From: Streptomyces sp. TLI_171
GTDB lineage: Bacteria > Actinomycetota > Actinomycetes > Streptomycetales > Streptomycetaceae
Direction: 5' to 3'
NCBI RefSeq assembly: GCF_003610255.1
Contig: NZ_RAPS01000001.1
Span: 1,922,001 to 1,986,000, forward strand
Length of the DNA stretch: 64,000 nt
The notes under the pieces were generated by a model that saw only the letters and a list, made by a program, of their open reading frames with translations, was not told where the DNA came from and ran no database searches. Positions 50,114 to 59,507 of this stretch are shown piece by piece. Position 1 is the first letter of the stretch. Every line of letters begins with the position of its first letter. The translations under genes were made by a program, and so were the position numbers.

Positions 50114-53100
50114 ATGATCCACCTGCTGGGAACAGTCGAACTCTCGGCCGCTGGACGGCCGTTGCCGATCAGCTCGCGAAAGGGCCGGACCTTGCTGGCC
50201 TGCCTCGCCCTCGACCTGGAACGCCCGCAGTCGGTCACCTCGCTCGCCGACCGGCTCTGGGACGGCGAGCCGCCGCCGAGCGTGGTCAGCACCCTGCACG
50301 GCTACCTCTCCAAGCTCCGCAGCGCCCTGCGCCGGGCCAACGAACTCGCCGGCGGCTCCGACGGCCGCCCGATCGAGTTGGTCTCCCGCTCCGGCACCTA
50401 CGCCCTGCACGCGCAACCCGAGCAGGTGGACTGGCAGTTGTACCACCGGCTGGCCGTCGACGCCCGAGCCCTGGCCGAGGCCGGCGAGGACCGGCAGGCG
50501 CTCGCCGTCCTCGACCGGGCCGCTCAGGTCTGGCAGGGCGAACCCCTGGCCGGCCTGCCCGGACTGTGGGCCCAGCAGGTCCGCAGCCAACTGCTGGACC
50601 GAAGATTCGCCACCGCACTCACCCGCTTCGAGGTCGAACTCCGGCTCGGCCGCTACGCCGACCTGGTGCCCGACCTGGCCGAACTCGCCGAGCAGCAGCC
50701 CTGCAACGAGCAGGTCGCCGCCCACCTGATGGCCGCGCTCTACGGCTGCGGCCGGATCGCCGAGGCCCTCGCCGCCTACCGCCGCATCCGCCGCCGGATG
50801 TACGAGGACCTCGCCACCGGCCCCGGGGCCGCCCTGGACCGGCTGCACGACGGGATCCTCCGACGCGAGCAGATCGCCGACCTGATCCGCCGCCCGCCGG
50901 GCACGGCCCCCGCTCCGCGCACCGCCCCCGCGGCCCCGCCGGCCCCGGTACCACGGGGGCGCCCCGCACGGCGGCCCTCCACCCTGCTGCCGGCACCCGA
51001 ACTCTTCGGCCGAGAAGCCGAGTTGGACCTGCTGACCGGCGCCGCCCGGGGTGAGTGGCCGGCCCCGGCCGGCAGTCGCACCGCCGCCCTGCCCGTGGTC
51101 GCCCTCAGCGGGCTGCCCGGCAGCGGCAAGACCGCCCTCGCCCTCACCGCCGCCCACCGACTGCTCCCCGACTTCCCCGACGGCGCGTTCCTGCTCCGCC
51201 TCGGCGCCCACTCCCCCACCCGGCCCGACACCGGTCCCGAGGCCGCCGCCACCGCCCTGCTGCGCCAGTTCGGCGTCCCCGCGCCCGAGATCCCGCTCGA
51301 ACCCGACGAACTCCTCGCCCGCTGCCGCGAACTGCTCTCCCAGCACCGCGCCCTCGTCCTGCTCGACGACGCCGCCGGGCCCGACCAGATCGGCCCGCTC
51401 CTCCCGGCCGCGCCCACCTGCTTCGTCGTCGTCACGTCCCGCCACCGGATGGCCGAACTCGCCGCCGTCAGCACCGTCCCCCTCGACGCCCTGACCCCCG
51501 ACGCCGCCGCCACCATGTTCACCCGCCTGATCGGCCCCGATCGCGCCACCGACCCCGCCCACCTCGCCGCCGTCACCCGCCGCTGCGCCCACCTCCCCCT
51601 CGCCCTCCACCTGGCCGCCGGGCGGTTCCGCTCCCACCCGTCCTGGGACCTCGCCCACCTCGCGGGACGACTCTCCCGGAACTCGCGGCTCGACGAGCTC
51701 AGACACGGGCCGGAGAGCCTGCACGCCGCGCTCGCGGGGTCGTACCAAGACCTCCCGGCCGATCATCAGCTCGCCCTCCGCAGACTGAGCCTGCACCCGG
51801 GCGAGGAGTTCGGCCTGCTGACCGCGGCGGTGCTCGTCGACTGCCCCGTGGACCGGGCGGAGCACCTGATCGAGGGCCTGTTGGCGGCGAGCCTGCTGTC
51901 CGAGCATTCGGTCGAGAGGTTCAGCTTCCACGAACTGGTTCGCGAGTACGCCGTCACTCGGCAGAGCATCGAGGAAAGCGCGCAAGATCGCACCGCAACC
52001 GACCGACGGGTCATCAATTTCCTCACCAGCACCGCTGATTGGGCCGACCGGAAGATCCATCCGCAGCGATTCCGGATGGATCTTCCGTCGTTGTCCCCAC
52101 TGCTGACGACCGAAGATCCGGTGATCGGACCGGCCTGGCCCGGCCGGCTCTCCCCGAAGGCCTGGCTGGCGACCGAGACGGAAACCCTGACCGCTCTCGA
52201 ACGGCGACTGCGGGCCGCCGGGGACAGCGAATCGGCGGCCGTGCTCGCCCACTTGATCGCGGCAGAGCTCGACTCCCGCTGCCTGTGGCCGGAGGCCGGC
52301 GAGGCGCACCGCGCAGCCGCGGCCCACTGGCGCGCAGCGGGCGCGGACCTCGCCGAGATGCATGCACAACTCGCATTGTCCGGGGCGGAGTTGAAGCTCG
52401 CCCGGTACCCGGAGTCGGCCCGGGCGGCCAAGCGCGCGTTGGCCCTCGCGCACGCCGGGGGCGAGCAGCGCGGAGCAGCAGAGGCCTTGGGGCGCCTGGG
52501 CGCCCTGCGCTGGCACCAGGGCGACCTGCACGGCGCCCTGGCACTGCAGCGCGAGTCCCGGTCCGTCCTGCGCCAGGTCGGCGACGCCGCCGCGGCCGCC
52601 CGGGCGACCGCGAACCTGGGCCTGGTCCAGAGCCAGCTGGGAGACACCCGCGCGGCGATCGACAGCCTCTCCGAGGCGCTGTCCTTCTTCCGCACCGCCG
52701 ACGAGCAGGCGGTGGCACTGCAGATCACCAACAACATCGGCGGCCTCTATCTGGAAATAGGTGACACAGTGGCCGCGCGGCGGGCTTTCGAAGCCGTCTC
52801 GGAGGCAGGCGAAGGAACCATATCGCCGGTCGATCTGGCGGTTTCCCGGGTGAACCTCTCCCGCTTGATGGAGATTCCCCGAGAATTCGACTCGGCGATA
52901 CGCCTGATCGATTCCTCCGTGGAGGTATTTCGCCGTTCCGGAAGCCTCCGCCAGCAGGCCGACGCGATGAATGCGAAGGGCCTCGCGCTGTTCCGCTCCG
53001 GAAATCCGGAATCCGCGATGGAGTTGTTCGCCGAGGCCCACCGGATCGCTTCGGCCATCGGAGCGTCCCGCGAGGCGGTCGACGCACTGAACGGCCTGGC

Positions 53101-53260
53101 CCGGGTGGAGGAGGTGCGGCCGGGCATCGCCGTCCGAGCGCGCTCGGGTCCGGCCGAAATCTCCCGTGGCACGGCCGGCGGATTCGCCCCCGAGGATGCC
53201 CTGGCGCACTACCGGGAAGTGCTCCGGGCCGAGGCCCCGCCGAATCCCGGCCCCGCTTGA
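50114..53260 (+). CDS. SARP-family (AfsR-type) transcriptional regulator
   Basis: The 1048-residue protein has the AfsR layout: an OmpR-type winged helix (1-95, 'IHLLGTVELSAAGRPLPI', 'VTSLADRLWDGEPPPSVVSTLHGYLSKLRSAL'), a BTAD domain (about 100-245, 'WQGEPLAGLPGLWAQQVRSQLLDRR'), an NB-ARC domain (about 290-560; Walker A 'GLPGSGKTALAL' near 332-343, Walker B 'RALVLLDDAAGPDQIGPL') and TPR repeats (about 720-1040). SARP proteins activate antibiotic clusters or global secondary metabolism, but none is visible nearby. AGGAGGGG precedes the ATG. Codon bias is weaker in the C-terminal third. Confidence 0.93.
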   Translation: MIHLLGTVELSAAGRPLPISSRKGRTLLACLALDLERPQSVTSLADRLWDGEPPPSVVSTLHGYLSKLRSALRRANELAGGSDGRPIELVSRSGTYALHAQPEQVDWQLYHRLAVDARALAEAGEDRQALAVLDRAAQVWQGEPLAGLPGLWAQQVRSQLLDRRFATALTRFEVELRLGRYADLVPDLAELAEQQPCNEQVAAHLMAALYGCGRIAEALAAYRRIRRRMYEDLATGPGAALDRLHDGILRREQIADLIRRPPGTAPAPRTAPAAPPAPVPRGRPARRPSTLLPAPELFGREAELDLLTGAARGEWPAPAGSRTAALPVVALSGLPGSGKTALALTAAHRLLPDFPDGAFLLRLGAHSPTRPDTGPEAAATALLRQFGVPAPEIPLEPDELLARCRELLSQHRALVLLDDAAGPDQIGPLLPAAPTCFVVVTSRHRMAELAAVSTVPLDALTPDAAATMFTRLIGPDRATDPAHLAAVTRRCAHLPLALHLAAGRFRSHPSWDLAHLAGRLSRNSRLDELRHGPESLHAALAGSYQDLPADHQLALRRLSLHPGEEFGLLTAAVLVDCPVDRAEHLIEGLLAASLLSEHSVERFSFHELVREYAVTRQSIEESAQDRTATDRRVINFLTSTADWADRKIHPQRFRMDLPSLSPLLTTEDPVIGPAWPGRLSPKAWLATETETLTALERRLRAAGDSESAAVLAHLIAAELDSRCLWPEAGEAHRAAAAHWRAAGADLAEMHAQLALSGAELKLARYPESARAAKRALALAHAGGEQRGAAEALGRLGALRWHQGDLHGALALQRESRSVLRQVGDAAAAARATANLGLVQSQLGDTRAAIDSLSEALSFFRTADEQAVALQITNNIGGLYLEIGDTVAARRAFEAVSEAGEGTISPVDLAVSRVNLSRLMEIPREFDSAIRLIDSSVEVFRRSGSLRQQADAMNAKGLALFRSGNPESAMELFAEAHRIASAIGASREAVDALNGLARVEEVRPGIAVRARSGPAEISRGTAGGFAPEDALAHYREVLRAEAPPNPGPA

Positions 53261-53276
53261 CAGATCTCGACCGCAA

Positions 53277-53423
53277 TTGAACGTCCGCCCCGGAGAGTTC
53301 AGGACGATCCCGAACCGCCACGCCCGCCGTGCCGCCGCCGGTCGGCACATCCGCGAGCTGATGGATTCGATTAGCGACGGCCATCCACTGCCGGATAGAG
53401 TCCGCCGCAAAGATCGCTTCTAG
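53277..53423 (+). CDS. Possible small basic protein after the SARP gene
   Basis: A TTG at 53277 opens a 48-residue frame ending at 53423, with 'IPNRHARRAAAGRHIRELMD' in the middle. Third positions are G/C-rich in the first half. No clear ribosome site is seen, so this may be chance. Small genes after afsR-type genes (AfsS) are known, but this sequence lacks the AfsS repeats. Confidence 0.22.
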   Translation: MNVRPGEFRTIPNRHARRAAAGRHIRELMDSISDGHPLPDRVRRKDRF

Positions 53424-53629
53424 TCACGGGAACGCGCGTGTACAACGACATGCCCATGCCCCTCCGTCGTGCGAACCGCAACGGCTCCGCGGACCACCGC
53501 CCGGCCTCGGCGCTCCGGACCCCGACGTCCCCCGCCGGACGGCGCGGCACCGGCGGAGCCACCGAGCCCGGTGCGTGCGGGTGGATGGGCATCTGGCTTC
53601 TCCTGCCGAGGCTGTAGCCGGCGGCCCGG

Positions 53630-54484
53630 TCAGACGTTCTGCAGGTCGTCGGCTGGGACGAGGGCGCGCAGGCGTTCGGCGGTGGCGGGGTCGCGCGGGG
53701 CGAGGACCACCAGGCGGAGGTTGTCGGGCGCGCCGAGCACCAGGTGGTCCAGCCGGAGGCGGCCGACCTTCTCGTGGACCATGTCCTTCTCGATGCCCGC
53801 GCGTTCGCGCACCTGGTGCTCGTCCAGCCAGGCGGCGGCTTCCGGGAAGGACTGCCGGAGCCGTTCGATCAGCGCGGCCAGCCGGGCCGCGGCGGGGTTG
53901 CCGTCGCCGCCGCGCTCCGCGTACGCGGCCCGGAGTTCGGCCAGGGTGCGGCGGGCGTGGTGTTCCCAGTCCACCACCCGGCGGCGGTTCGCGCGGTGGG
54001 CGAACGCCACCCAGGCGAGGTTGCGCTGCCCCGCCGGGACCAGGGAGAACTCGAACATGGCGTCCGCGGGCCGGTTCCAGGCCCGCACCTCCCAGTCCGG
54101 GTCGGTCAGGAACGCCGGGGCGGGGGCCTGCGCCTGCACCAGGCGCAGCAGTGCCGGGGCCACCTCCAGGTCGTCCGAGGGCGGCGCCGGGCGCGGTTGG
54201 TGGCCCGCCAGCCGGAACAGGTAGTCGGTCTCGGCGGCGTCCAGCCGCAGCGTCCGCGCCAGTGAACCCAGCACCTCCGGCGAGGGGTTGATCTCCCGGC
54301 CCTGTTCCAGCCAGGTGTACCAGGTCACGCCGACGCCGGCGAGCAGCGCCAGTTCCTCCCGCCGCAGCCCCGGTGTCCGTCGGCGCACTCCGGGCGCCAG
54401 CCCGACCTGCTCGGGCGTCAGCGCCGCCCGCCGCGCCCGCAGGAATCCCGACAGCGACTCCCGTCGAAAGTCCGTCTCCGCCAT
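53630..54484 (-). CDS. XRE-family regulator with MmyB-like ligand domain
   Basis: The 284-residue protein has an N-terminal XRE helix-turn-helix ('LSGFLRARRAALTPEQVG', 'RRTPGLRREELALLAGVGVTWYTWLEQGREINPSPEVLGSLARTLRLD', residues about 11-90). The C-terminal MmyB-like domain (about 110-270) carries 'WNRPADAMFEFSLVPAGQRNLAWVAF' and 'FPEAAAWLDEHQVRERAG'. This pair is very common in streptomycetes, usually adjoining the oxidoreductase or secreted-protein gene it controls. It is divergent from the SMP-30-like gene, its likely target. Confidence 0.92.
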   Translation of the reverse strand: MAETDFRRESLSGFLRARRAALTPEQVGLAPGVRRRTPGLRREELALLAGVGVTWYTWLEQGREINPSPEVLGSLARTLRLDAAETDYLFRLAGHQPRPAPPSDDLEVAPALLRLVQAQAPAPAFLTDPDWEVRAWNRPADAMFEFSLVPAGQRNLAWVAFAHRANRRRVVDWEHHARRTLAELRAAYAERGGDGNPAAARLAALIERLRQSFPEAAAWLDEHQVRERAGIEKDMVHEKVGRLRLDHLVLGAPDNLRLVVLAPRDPATAERLRALVPADDLQNV

Positions 54485-54569
54485 GCCGGTCCCCCCTCGT
54501 CCTGTCACCGCCACTACCAGTATCGGCACGCACTGCTGAACCCCGCCGCCCGGAGGGAGGGTTGGTGCC

Positions 54570-54588
54570 GCCGGGCGGAGCGCCCGGC
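54570..54588 (+). promoter_or_regulatory. Hairpin in the leader of the SMP-30-like gene
   Basis: GCCGGGCG pairs with CGCCCGGC around GAG, 25 bases before the ATG at 54614. It could influence translation or transcript stability; no known riboswitch is recognised. Confidence 0.3.
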
Positions 54589-54613
54589 ACGACTCCGTGG
54601 GAGGAGAACGACG

Positions 54614-55609
54614 ATGAGGCTTCGTCAGGTGCTGGTCGGTGCGGGTGTGGTGACGGCCCTGCTGTCGGGTGCGGCGGTCCCCTCGGGGGCGGCCGCACGC
54701 GGGCCGGCGGTGCTGGTCGGGCGCGGGGTGGCGGCCACCCCGGAGGGCGCCGCCTGGGACGCCGTCCACCACCGCTTCCTGGTCGGCTCGATGGTGCACG
54801 GCACGGTCTCCGCGGTGCGGCCCGACGGTTCGCTGCGCACCCTGGTCGACGACCCCGCACTGATCACGGTGGTCGGCCTGCACGCCGACCCGGCGCGGGG
54901 CCGGGTCCTGGTCGCCAACGCGGACCTCGGCGTCGGCGAACGCACCGGCGCCGCCACGGTGTCCAGGACGGCCGGGCTCGGCGCGTACGACCTGCGGACC
55001 GGGCGGCGGACCTTCTACGCCGACCTCGCCGCCGTCGCCGGCGACGGCGGCCCGCACCTCGCGAACGACGTGGCCTTCGCCCCCGACGGCACCGCGTACG
55101 TCACCGACACCTACGCCCCGATCGTCTACCGGGTGACCCCGGACGGCGCCGCCTCCGTGCTGGTCCGCGACCCGCGTCTGGCCGCGCCCGCCGGAGCGAT
55201 CGGGCTGAACGGCATCGTCTGGCAGGACGGCGTGCTGGTGGTCGGCAAGACCGACGACGCCTCGCTCTGGCGTCTGCCGCCCGACCGGCCCGAAGCCCTG
55301 TCCCGGATCGACGTGCCGGACGCGGCCGGCCGCTTCACCGGCCTGGACGGCCTGCTGGCCCGACCGGACGGATCCCTGCTGGCCGTCACCAACCGGCTCG
55401 GCGGGACCGGCTCCGACGCCCTGCTGACGCTGCGTACGACGGACGGCTGGCACACGGCGCGGACGGCGGCCGTCCGCCCGGTGCCCGACACCGACCCCAC
55501 CGCGGTCACGGCCGGCCCGGGCAACGGCGTCTGGGTGCTCAGCGCCCGGCTCGACCTGCTGCTCGCGGGCGCCCCTGGAGACGGCTTCACCCTGCGGCGC
55601 ACCGGCTGA
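54614..55609 (+). CDS. Secreted SMP-30/gluconolactonase-like beta-propeller protein
   Basis: The 331-residue protein begins with a signal peptide ('MRLRQVLVGAGVVTALLSGAA', cleavage near 'SGAAA'). The mature part has the repeated beta-blades of the SMP-30/LRE family, such as 'PEGAAWDAVHHRFLVGSMVHGTVSAV', 'HLANDVAFAPDGTAYVTDTYAP' and 'IGLNGIVWQDGVLVVGKTDD', with metal-ligand Asn and Asp at usual places ('LNG', 'LANDVAF'). Relatives hydrolyse lactones or sense sugar derivatives; extracytoplasmic ones are poorly known. GGGAGGAGA precedes the ATG. The XRE regulator is divergent. Confidence 0.82.
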   Translation: MRLRQVLVGAGVVTALLSGAAVPSGAAARGPAVLVGRGVAATPEGAAWDAVHHRFLVGSMVHGTVSAVRPDGSLRTLVDDPALITVVGLHADPARGRVLVANADLGVGERTGAATVSRTAGLGAYDLRTGRRTFYADLAAVAGDGGPHLANDVAFAPDGTAYVTDTYAPIVYRVTPDGAASVLVRDPRLAAPAGAIGLNGIVWQDGVLVVGKTDDASLWRLPPDRPEALSRIDVPDAAGRFTGLDGLLARPDGSLLAVTNRLGGTGSDALLTLRTTDGWHTARTAAVRPVPDTDPTAVTAGPGNGVWVLSARLDLLLAGAPGDGFTLRRTG

Positions 55610-55611
55610 GT

Positions 55612-56439
55612 TCAGGCCACCGCGGTGGTGCGGCGGGCGAGGGCCGCGGCCTCGGTGTGGCGGGCGAGGACCAGGCGCGCCAGTTCGGGGGCGGCGCCGA
55701 GGACCGGGGCGAGGTGGTCGGCGTGCGCGGAGCCGGCCGCGGTGGCGATGCGGTCCGGGAGCAGGCCCGGGGCGAGCAGGTACGGGGCGACGGCGGTGGC
55801 GGTGACGGCGGCGTCGTCGCGGAGGGCGGCGAGGGCGTCGGCCACCGTCGGGGTGGTCGCCGAGGCGTAGGCCGTGCTGACGGCCGCCCAGCCGCGGGTG
55901 CGCCGCCACTCGGCGGCGACGGCGCGGGTGGTGGCGTTGGCCGCAGGGTCGGAGGAGCCGGCGGCGGCCAGCACCACGCCGGTGCGGGCCCGGACGGCGG
56001 GGTCGGCGACGTCCAGGCCGGCTTCGGCGAGGCGGCGGTCGAGGGCGTCGAGCAGGAGGGGGGACGGGCCGAGGACGTCCGCGACGGGGATCGCGGAGCC
56101 GGCGGCGCGCAGCGCGGCCGGGATGTCGTGCTTGGCGTGGAAGGCCCGGTTCAGGAGGAGCGGCACGGCGATCGCGTCGGTGAGGCGCGGGGCGACCTGG
56201 GCGATCCGCGGGGCGCAGTGGTCCAGGTAGGCCGCGGTGACCGGCAGTTCGGGCACGAGGGCGCGGACCGCGTCGGCGAGCGCCTCGACGGTGGCGGCGT
56301 GCCGGGGGTCGCGGGAGCCGTGCGCGAGCAGCAGGAGCGGCGCCGGCGACGGGTGCTGTCCGGCGGCGCGCGGTTCTCCGCGCCCCGGGCGGGGCGCGGA
56401 GAACCGGTGGTTCTGACGATCCGTGGTGCGGAAGGACAT
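55612..56439 (-). CDS. cbiX: Sirohydrochlorin chelatase (CbiX/SirB type)
   Basis: The 275-residue protein has two CbiX-like halves. 'PLLLLAHGSRDPRHAATVEALADAV' and 'VPLLLNRAFHAKHDIPAAL' carry the two metal-ligand His positions of the N-terminal half, and 'TGVVLAAAGSSDPAANATTRAVA' begins the second half, where the ligand is lost. It inserts Fe2+ (siroheme) or Co2+ into sirohydrochlorin. Placement four bases after the ssu-type permease stop, in the same leftward unit as sulfite reductase, points to siroheme supply for that enzyme. Confidence 0.88.
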   Translation of the reverse strand: MSFRTTDRQNHRFSAPRPGRGEPRAAGQHPSPAPLLLLAHGSRDPRHAATVEALADAVRALVPELPVTAAYLDHCAPRIAQVAPRLTDAIAVPLLLNRAFHAKHDIPAALRAAGSAIPVADVLGPSPLLLDALDRRLAEAGLDVADPAVRARTGVVLAAAGSSDPAANATTRAVAAEWRRTRGWAAVSTAYASATTPTVADALAALRDDAAVTATAVAPYLLAPGLLPDRIATAAGSAHADHLAPVLGAAPELARLVLARHTEAAALARRTTAVA

Positions 56440-56443
56440 CGGA

Positions 56444-57337
56444 CTACCGGGAGGTGACCAGGAGGCCGCGGCTGCGCAGGACGCGGCGCTCCAGCGGGGA
56501 GAAGAAGAGCAGGTCGATGGCGACGCCGACGAACAGGATCAGGATGATGCCGAGCAGGACGCCGGACATGTTGGAGAACTCGCGCTCGTTCTCCAGGTAG
56601 CGGCCGAGGCCGAGACCCAGGTCCGGGGAGGAGGCGATGAGTTCGGCGGCCATCAGCGAGCGCCAGGAGAACGCCCAGCCCTGCTTGAGGCCGGACAGGT
56701 AGCCGGGCAGCGCGGCGGGGAGCAGGACGTGGCGGGCGCCGCGCAGGCCGGTCGCGCCGAGGGTCTGGCCGGCCCGGAGGTACAGCGGGGGGACCTGGTC
56801 GATGCCGGAGATCAGGCCGTTGGCGATCGAGGGGACGGCGCCGAGCAGGATGACGGCGTACATCGCCGAGTTGTTGATGCCGAGCCAGATGACGGCGGCG
56901 GGCACCCAGGCGACCGAGGGCAGCGACTGCAGGCCCGCCAGGACCGGGCCGAGCGCGGCGCGGATCGGCTTGACCTGGGCGACCAGCAGGCCGACCGGGG
57001 TGCCGATGAGGACCGAGAGGGCGAAGCCGGAGAGGCCGCGCCAGATGCTGGTCCAGATGATGGAGAACAGCGTCCCGGCGTACCAGAGCTCGGTCAGCGA
57101 GTCCCAGACGTCGGCGGGGCTGGGCAGCTTGTCGGGCGTGGTGAGCTTCAGGCTGTAGGCGAGCTGCCAGACGACCAGGACCAGCAGCACGCCGAGGACG
57201 GGCGGCAGGACCTTCTGGCGGAGGACCGTCGAGAGCGGGGTGCGCTGCGCCTGGACGGTCTCCAGCGCGTCCAGGCCGGCCTCGACACCGGCGGAGTCGT
57301 CGGCAGCCGCGGTGGGCAGGGTGTCAGTGCTGGACAT
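56444..57337 (-). CDS. ssuC: ABC transporter permease (aliphatic sulfonate type)
   Basis: The 297-residue permease has six hydrophobic helices after a short cytoplasmic start, and the EAA-type loop 'QTLGATGLRGARHVLLPAALPGYLSGLKQGWAFSWRSLMAAE' near residue 200. The pattern matches the SsuC/TauC/NrtB group that imports sulfonates, taurine or nitrate. The cys operon context favours sulfonates. Its ATG lies inside the 3' end of the ATPase gene (14-base overlap), so the two are coupled. Confidence 0.88.
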   Translation of the reverse strand: MSSTDTLPTAAADDSAGVEAGLDALETVQAQRTPLSTVLRQKVLPPVLGVLLVLVVWQLAYSLKLTTPDKLPSPADVWDSLTELWYAGTLFSIIWTSIWRGLSGFALSVLIGTPVGLLVAQVKPIRAALGPVLAGLQSLPSVAWVPAAVIWLGINNSAMYAVILLGAVPSIANGLISGIDQVPPLYLRAGQTLGATGLRGARHVLLPAALPGYLSGLKQGWAFSWRSLMAAELIASSPDLGLGLGRYLENEREFSNMSGVLLGIILILFVGVAIDLLFFSPLERRVLRSRGLLVTSR

Positions 57338-58127
57338 GGCGGCGGATCTCCCCACGCAGTTCTTCGGTGATCTCGATGGACAGATCCGCGACCCCGGCGG
57401 ACTCGATGCGGCGCGGCTGCGGCAGGTCGATCCGCCACTCCTTGGCGACCCGGCCCGGGCGGGAGGAGAGCAGCACCACGCGCTGGGCGAGGCGGACGGC
57501 CTCGCGCACGTTGTGGGTGACGAACAGGACGGCGAGCTGCTTCTCCGCCCAGATCCGGGTGATCTCGTCGTGCAGGACGTCCCGGGTGATGGCGTCGAGC
57601 GCGGCGAACGGCTCGTCCATCAGCAGCACCTGGGAGCCCTGGGCGAGCGAGCGGGCCAGCGCGACGCGCTGGCGCATGCCGCCGGACAGCTCGTGGACGC
57701 GCTTCTTGTAGGAGCCCTTGAGGCGGACCAGTTCGAGCAGCCGCTCGGCCTCGGGGCGGCGCTCCTCCTTGGGGACGCCGGCCAGGCGCAGCGCGAGTTC
57801 GATGTTCTTGCCGGCGGTGAGCCACGGGAACAGCGCGTGGTCCTGGAACATCAGCGCGGGGCGGCCGCCGGGGACCTCGATGGTGCCGGAGGTCGGCTTG
57901 TCCAGACCCGCCACCAGGTTGAGCAGGGTGGACTTGCCGCAGCCGGAGGCGCCGAGCAGGGTGACGAACTCGCCGGGTGCGACGGTGAGGTTGATGTCCT
58001 CCAGCACCGGCGCGGCGGTGCCGGGGCGGCCGAAGGTCTTGTGCACGTGCGAGATCCGGACGGCGGTGTCGCCGTCCGGGCGGCCCGCGCCGGCGGCGTC
58101 GGGCGAGGTGGTCAGTGCCGTGGTCAC
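57324..58127 (-). CDS. ssuB: ABC transporter ATP-binding protein (aliphatic sulfonate type)
   Basis: The 267-residue ATPase carries Walker A 'LLGASGCGKSTLLNLVAG', the Q-loop 'LMFQDHALFPWLT', the signature 'HELSGGMRQRVALARSL', Walker B 'VLLMDEPFAALD' and the switch His in 'VLFVTHNVREAV'. It belongs to the SsuB/TauB/NrtD group. The start GTG 58127 has AGGAGG five bases upstream; another GTG at 58133 overlaps that site and is less likely. It forms one import unit with the adjoining binding protein and permease. Confidence 0.92.
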   Translation of the reverse strand: MTTALTTSPDAAGAGRPDGDTAVRISHVHKTFGRPGTAAPVLEDINLTVAPGEFVTLLGASGCGKSTLLNLVAGLDKPTSGTIEVPGGRPALMFQDHALFPWLTAGKNIELALRLAGVPKEERRPEAERLLELVRLKGSYKKRVHELSGGMRQRVALARSLAQGSQVLLMDEPFAALDAITRDVLHDEITRIWAEKQLAVLFVTHNVREAVRLAQRVVLLSSRPGRVAKEWRIDLPQPRRIESAGVADLSIEITEELRGEIRRHVQH

Positions 58128-58256
58128 GGGCACCTCCTGCGGGTGTGGTTCCGGGCAGGGCGGGGATCGGGGGATCCGGGGTCCGGCCCCGCGCCCGCCC
58201 GGTGAGTGGGCATCGGGTGGGCGGGCGCGGGGCGCGGACCGCGGGGCCTGGGGGTG

Positions 58257-59399
58257 TTACTTGGCGCCCAGACCGGCGTCGGCGACGGCGGGCTGGCCCG
58301 CGGCCTTCAGGACCTTGTTCAGCAGGGTCAGGTCGTAGATCCCGGCCAGGTTGGGCTTCTTCAGCAGGCCGGCGGTGACGGCGTGGTCGGCCTCGGCCTG
58401 CAGGGTGTTCGCCAGCGGGTCGTCCAGGAAGTCGATGTCCTGCCAGGCCGGGTCGAGGACCGCGGCGTCCAGCGCGTTGCCGGCGTCGGCCTTGATCTGC
58501 TCGTTGGCGACGGTCTTGGCCTGGTCGGAGTTGGCCTTGATCCAGGCGTTGGTCTTCACCGAGCCGCGCAGCACGGCCTCCACCACGTCGGGGTGCTCGG
58601 TGAGGAACTTCTGCGACACGATCAGGTTGGTGATGACGAACTTCTTGTCCGGCCAGACGTCCTTCTCGTTGAGCAGGACCTTCGCGCCGAGCGTGACCAG
58701 CTTGGAGGCGGTCGGCTCGGGCACCCAGGCGCCGTCGATGGAGCCGGACTTGTAGGCGTCGGGGGTCACCTTGTTGTCGGTGCGCAGCACCTTGACGTCG
58801 CCGTCGCCGGAGTTGGCGTCGACGTGGAAGCCCTTCTCCGCCAGGTAGTTGAGCAGGGCGACGTCCTGGGTGTTGCCGAGCTGCGGGGTGGCGAGCTTCT
58901 TGCCCTTGAGGTCGTCCAGGCTCTTGATCTTGTCGGGGTTGACCACCAGCTTGACGCCGCCGGAGGCCGAACCGCCGATGATCCGCAGGGACTTGCCGTC
59001 GGACTTGGTGTAGCCGTTGATCGCCGGGGAGGGGCCGATCCAGCCGATGTCGATGGAGCCGGCGTTCAGCGCCTCGATCTCGGCCGGGCCCGCGTTGAAG
59101 ACCTGGGTCTTGATCTGGGTGCCGCCGAGCTCCTGCTGGAAGATGCCCTGCTTGAGGCCGACCAGCGCGGTGCCGTGGGTGAGGTTGGCGAAGTAGCCGA
59201 TCTTCACGGTGTCCGCGGACAGCTTGGTCGCGCCGGGCGCCGGGGCGGTGGAGGCCTTGTCGGTGCTCTTGGCGCCGTACGAGCAGGCGGTCAGCAGTGC
59301 GGCGGTGGCGGTCAGGGCGACGGCCGCGACGGCGGCGCGTCTGATCCGGCCGGCGTTGGGGCGGAAGAAGGTATGGGTCGGCGTAGTGCTCGGTGCCAT
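58257..59399 (-). CDS. ssuA: ABC transporter substrate-binding lipoprotein (aliphatic sulfonate type)
   Basis: The 380-residue protein has a signal peptide with lipobox 'LLTAC' (Cys39). The mature domain is of the SsuA/TauA/NrtA class ('VKIGYFANLTHGTALVGLKQGIFQQELGG', 'DIGWIGPSPAINGY', 'LDDLKGKKLATPQLGNTQDVALLNYL', 'AWVPEPTASKL'). It captures the substrate outside the membrane for the adjoining ATPase and permease. Sulfonate or sulfate-ester specificity is inferred from the cys genes upstream. A gap of 129 bases separates it from ssuB, and 108 bases from the small ORF after cysN. Confidence 0.9.
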   Translation of the reverse strand: MAPSTTPTHTFFRPNAGRIRRAAVAAVALTATAALLTACSYGAKSTDKASTAPAPGATKLSADTVKIGYFANLTHGTALVGLKQGIFQQELGGTQIKTQVFNAGPAEIEALNAGSIDIGWIGPSPAINGYTKSDGKSLRIIGGSASGGVKLVVNPDKIKSLDDLKGKKLATPQLGNTQDVALLNYLAEKGFHVDANSGDGDVKVLRTDNKVTPDAYKSGSIDGAWVPEPTASKLVTLGAKVLLNEKDVWPDKKFVITNLIVSQKFLTEHPDVVEAVLRGSVKTNAWIKANSDQAKTVANEQIKADAGNALDAAVLDPAWQDIDFLDDPLANTLQAEADHAVTAGLLKKPNLAGIYDLTLLNKVLKAAGQPAVADAGLGAK

Positions 59400-59507
59400 G
59401 AGAGGTGTCCCGTTCGGAGAGAAGGAGGAAGTAGTCGTGCCTGACCGGGGCCGGCCGGCCGTCGTGCCTGCTGTGGGAAGGCGCGGGGCCGGGCCGGTGA
59501 CAGGGGA

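Noticed and set aside
50114..53260. SARP as marker of an antibiotic biosynthetic cluster
   Set aside because: No polyketide, peptide synthetase, terpene or RiPP enzyme genes are within the window.
53438..53617. A 59-codon rightward frame from GTG 53438, beginning MYNDMPMP, between the SARP and XRE genes
   Set aside because: No good ribosome site, and the second half is Arg/Gly/Pro low complexity. It may be chance, so it was not listed as a gene.
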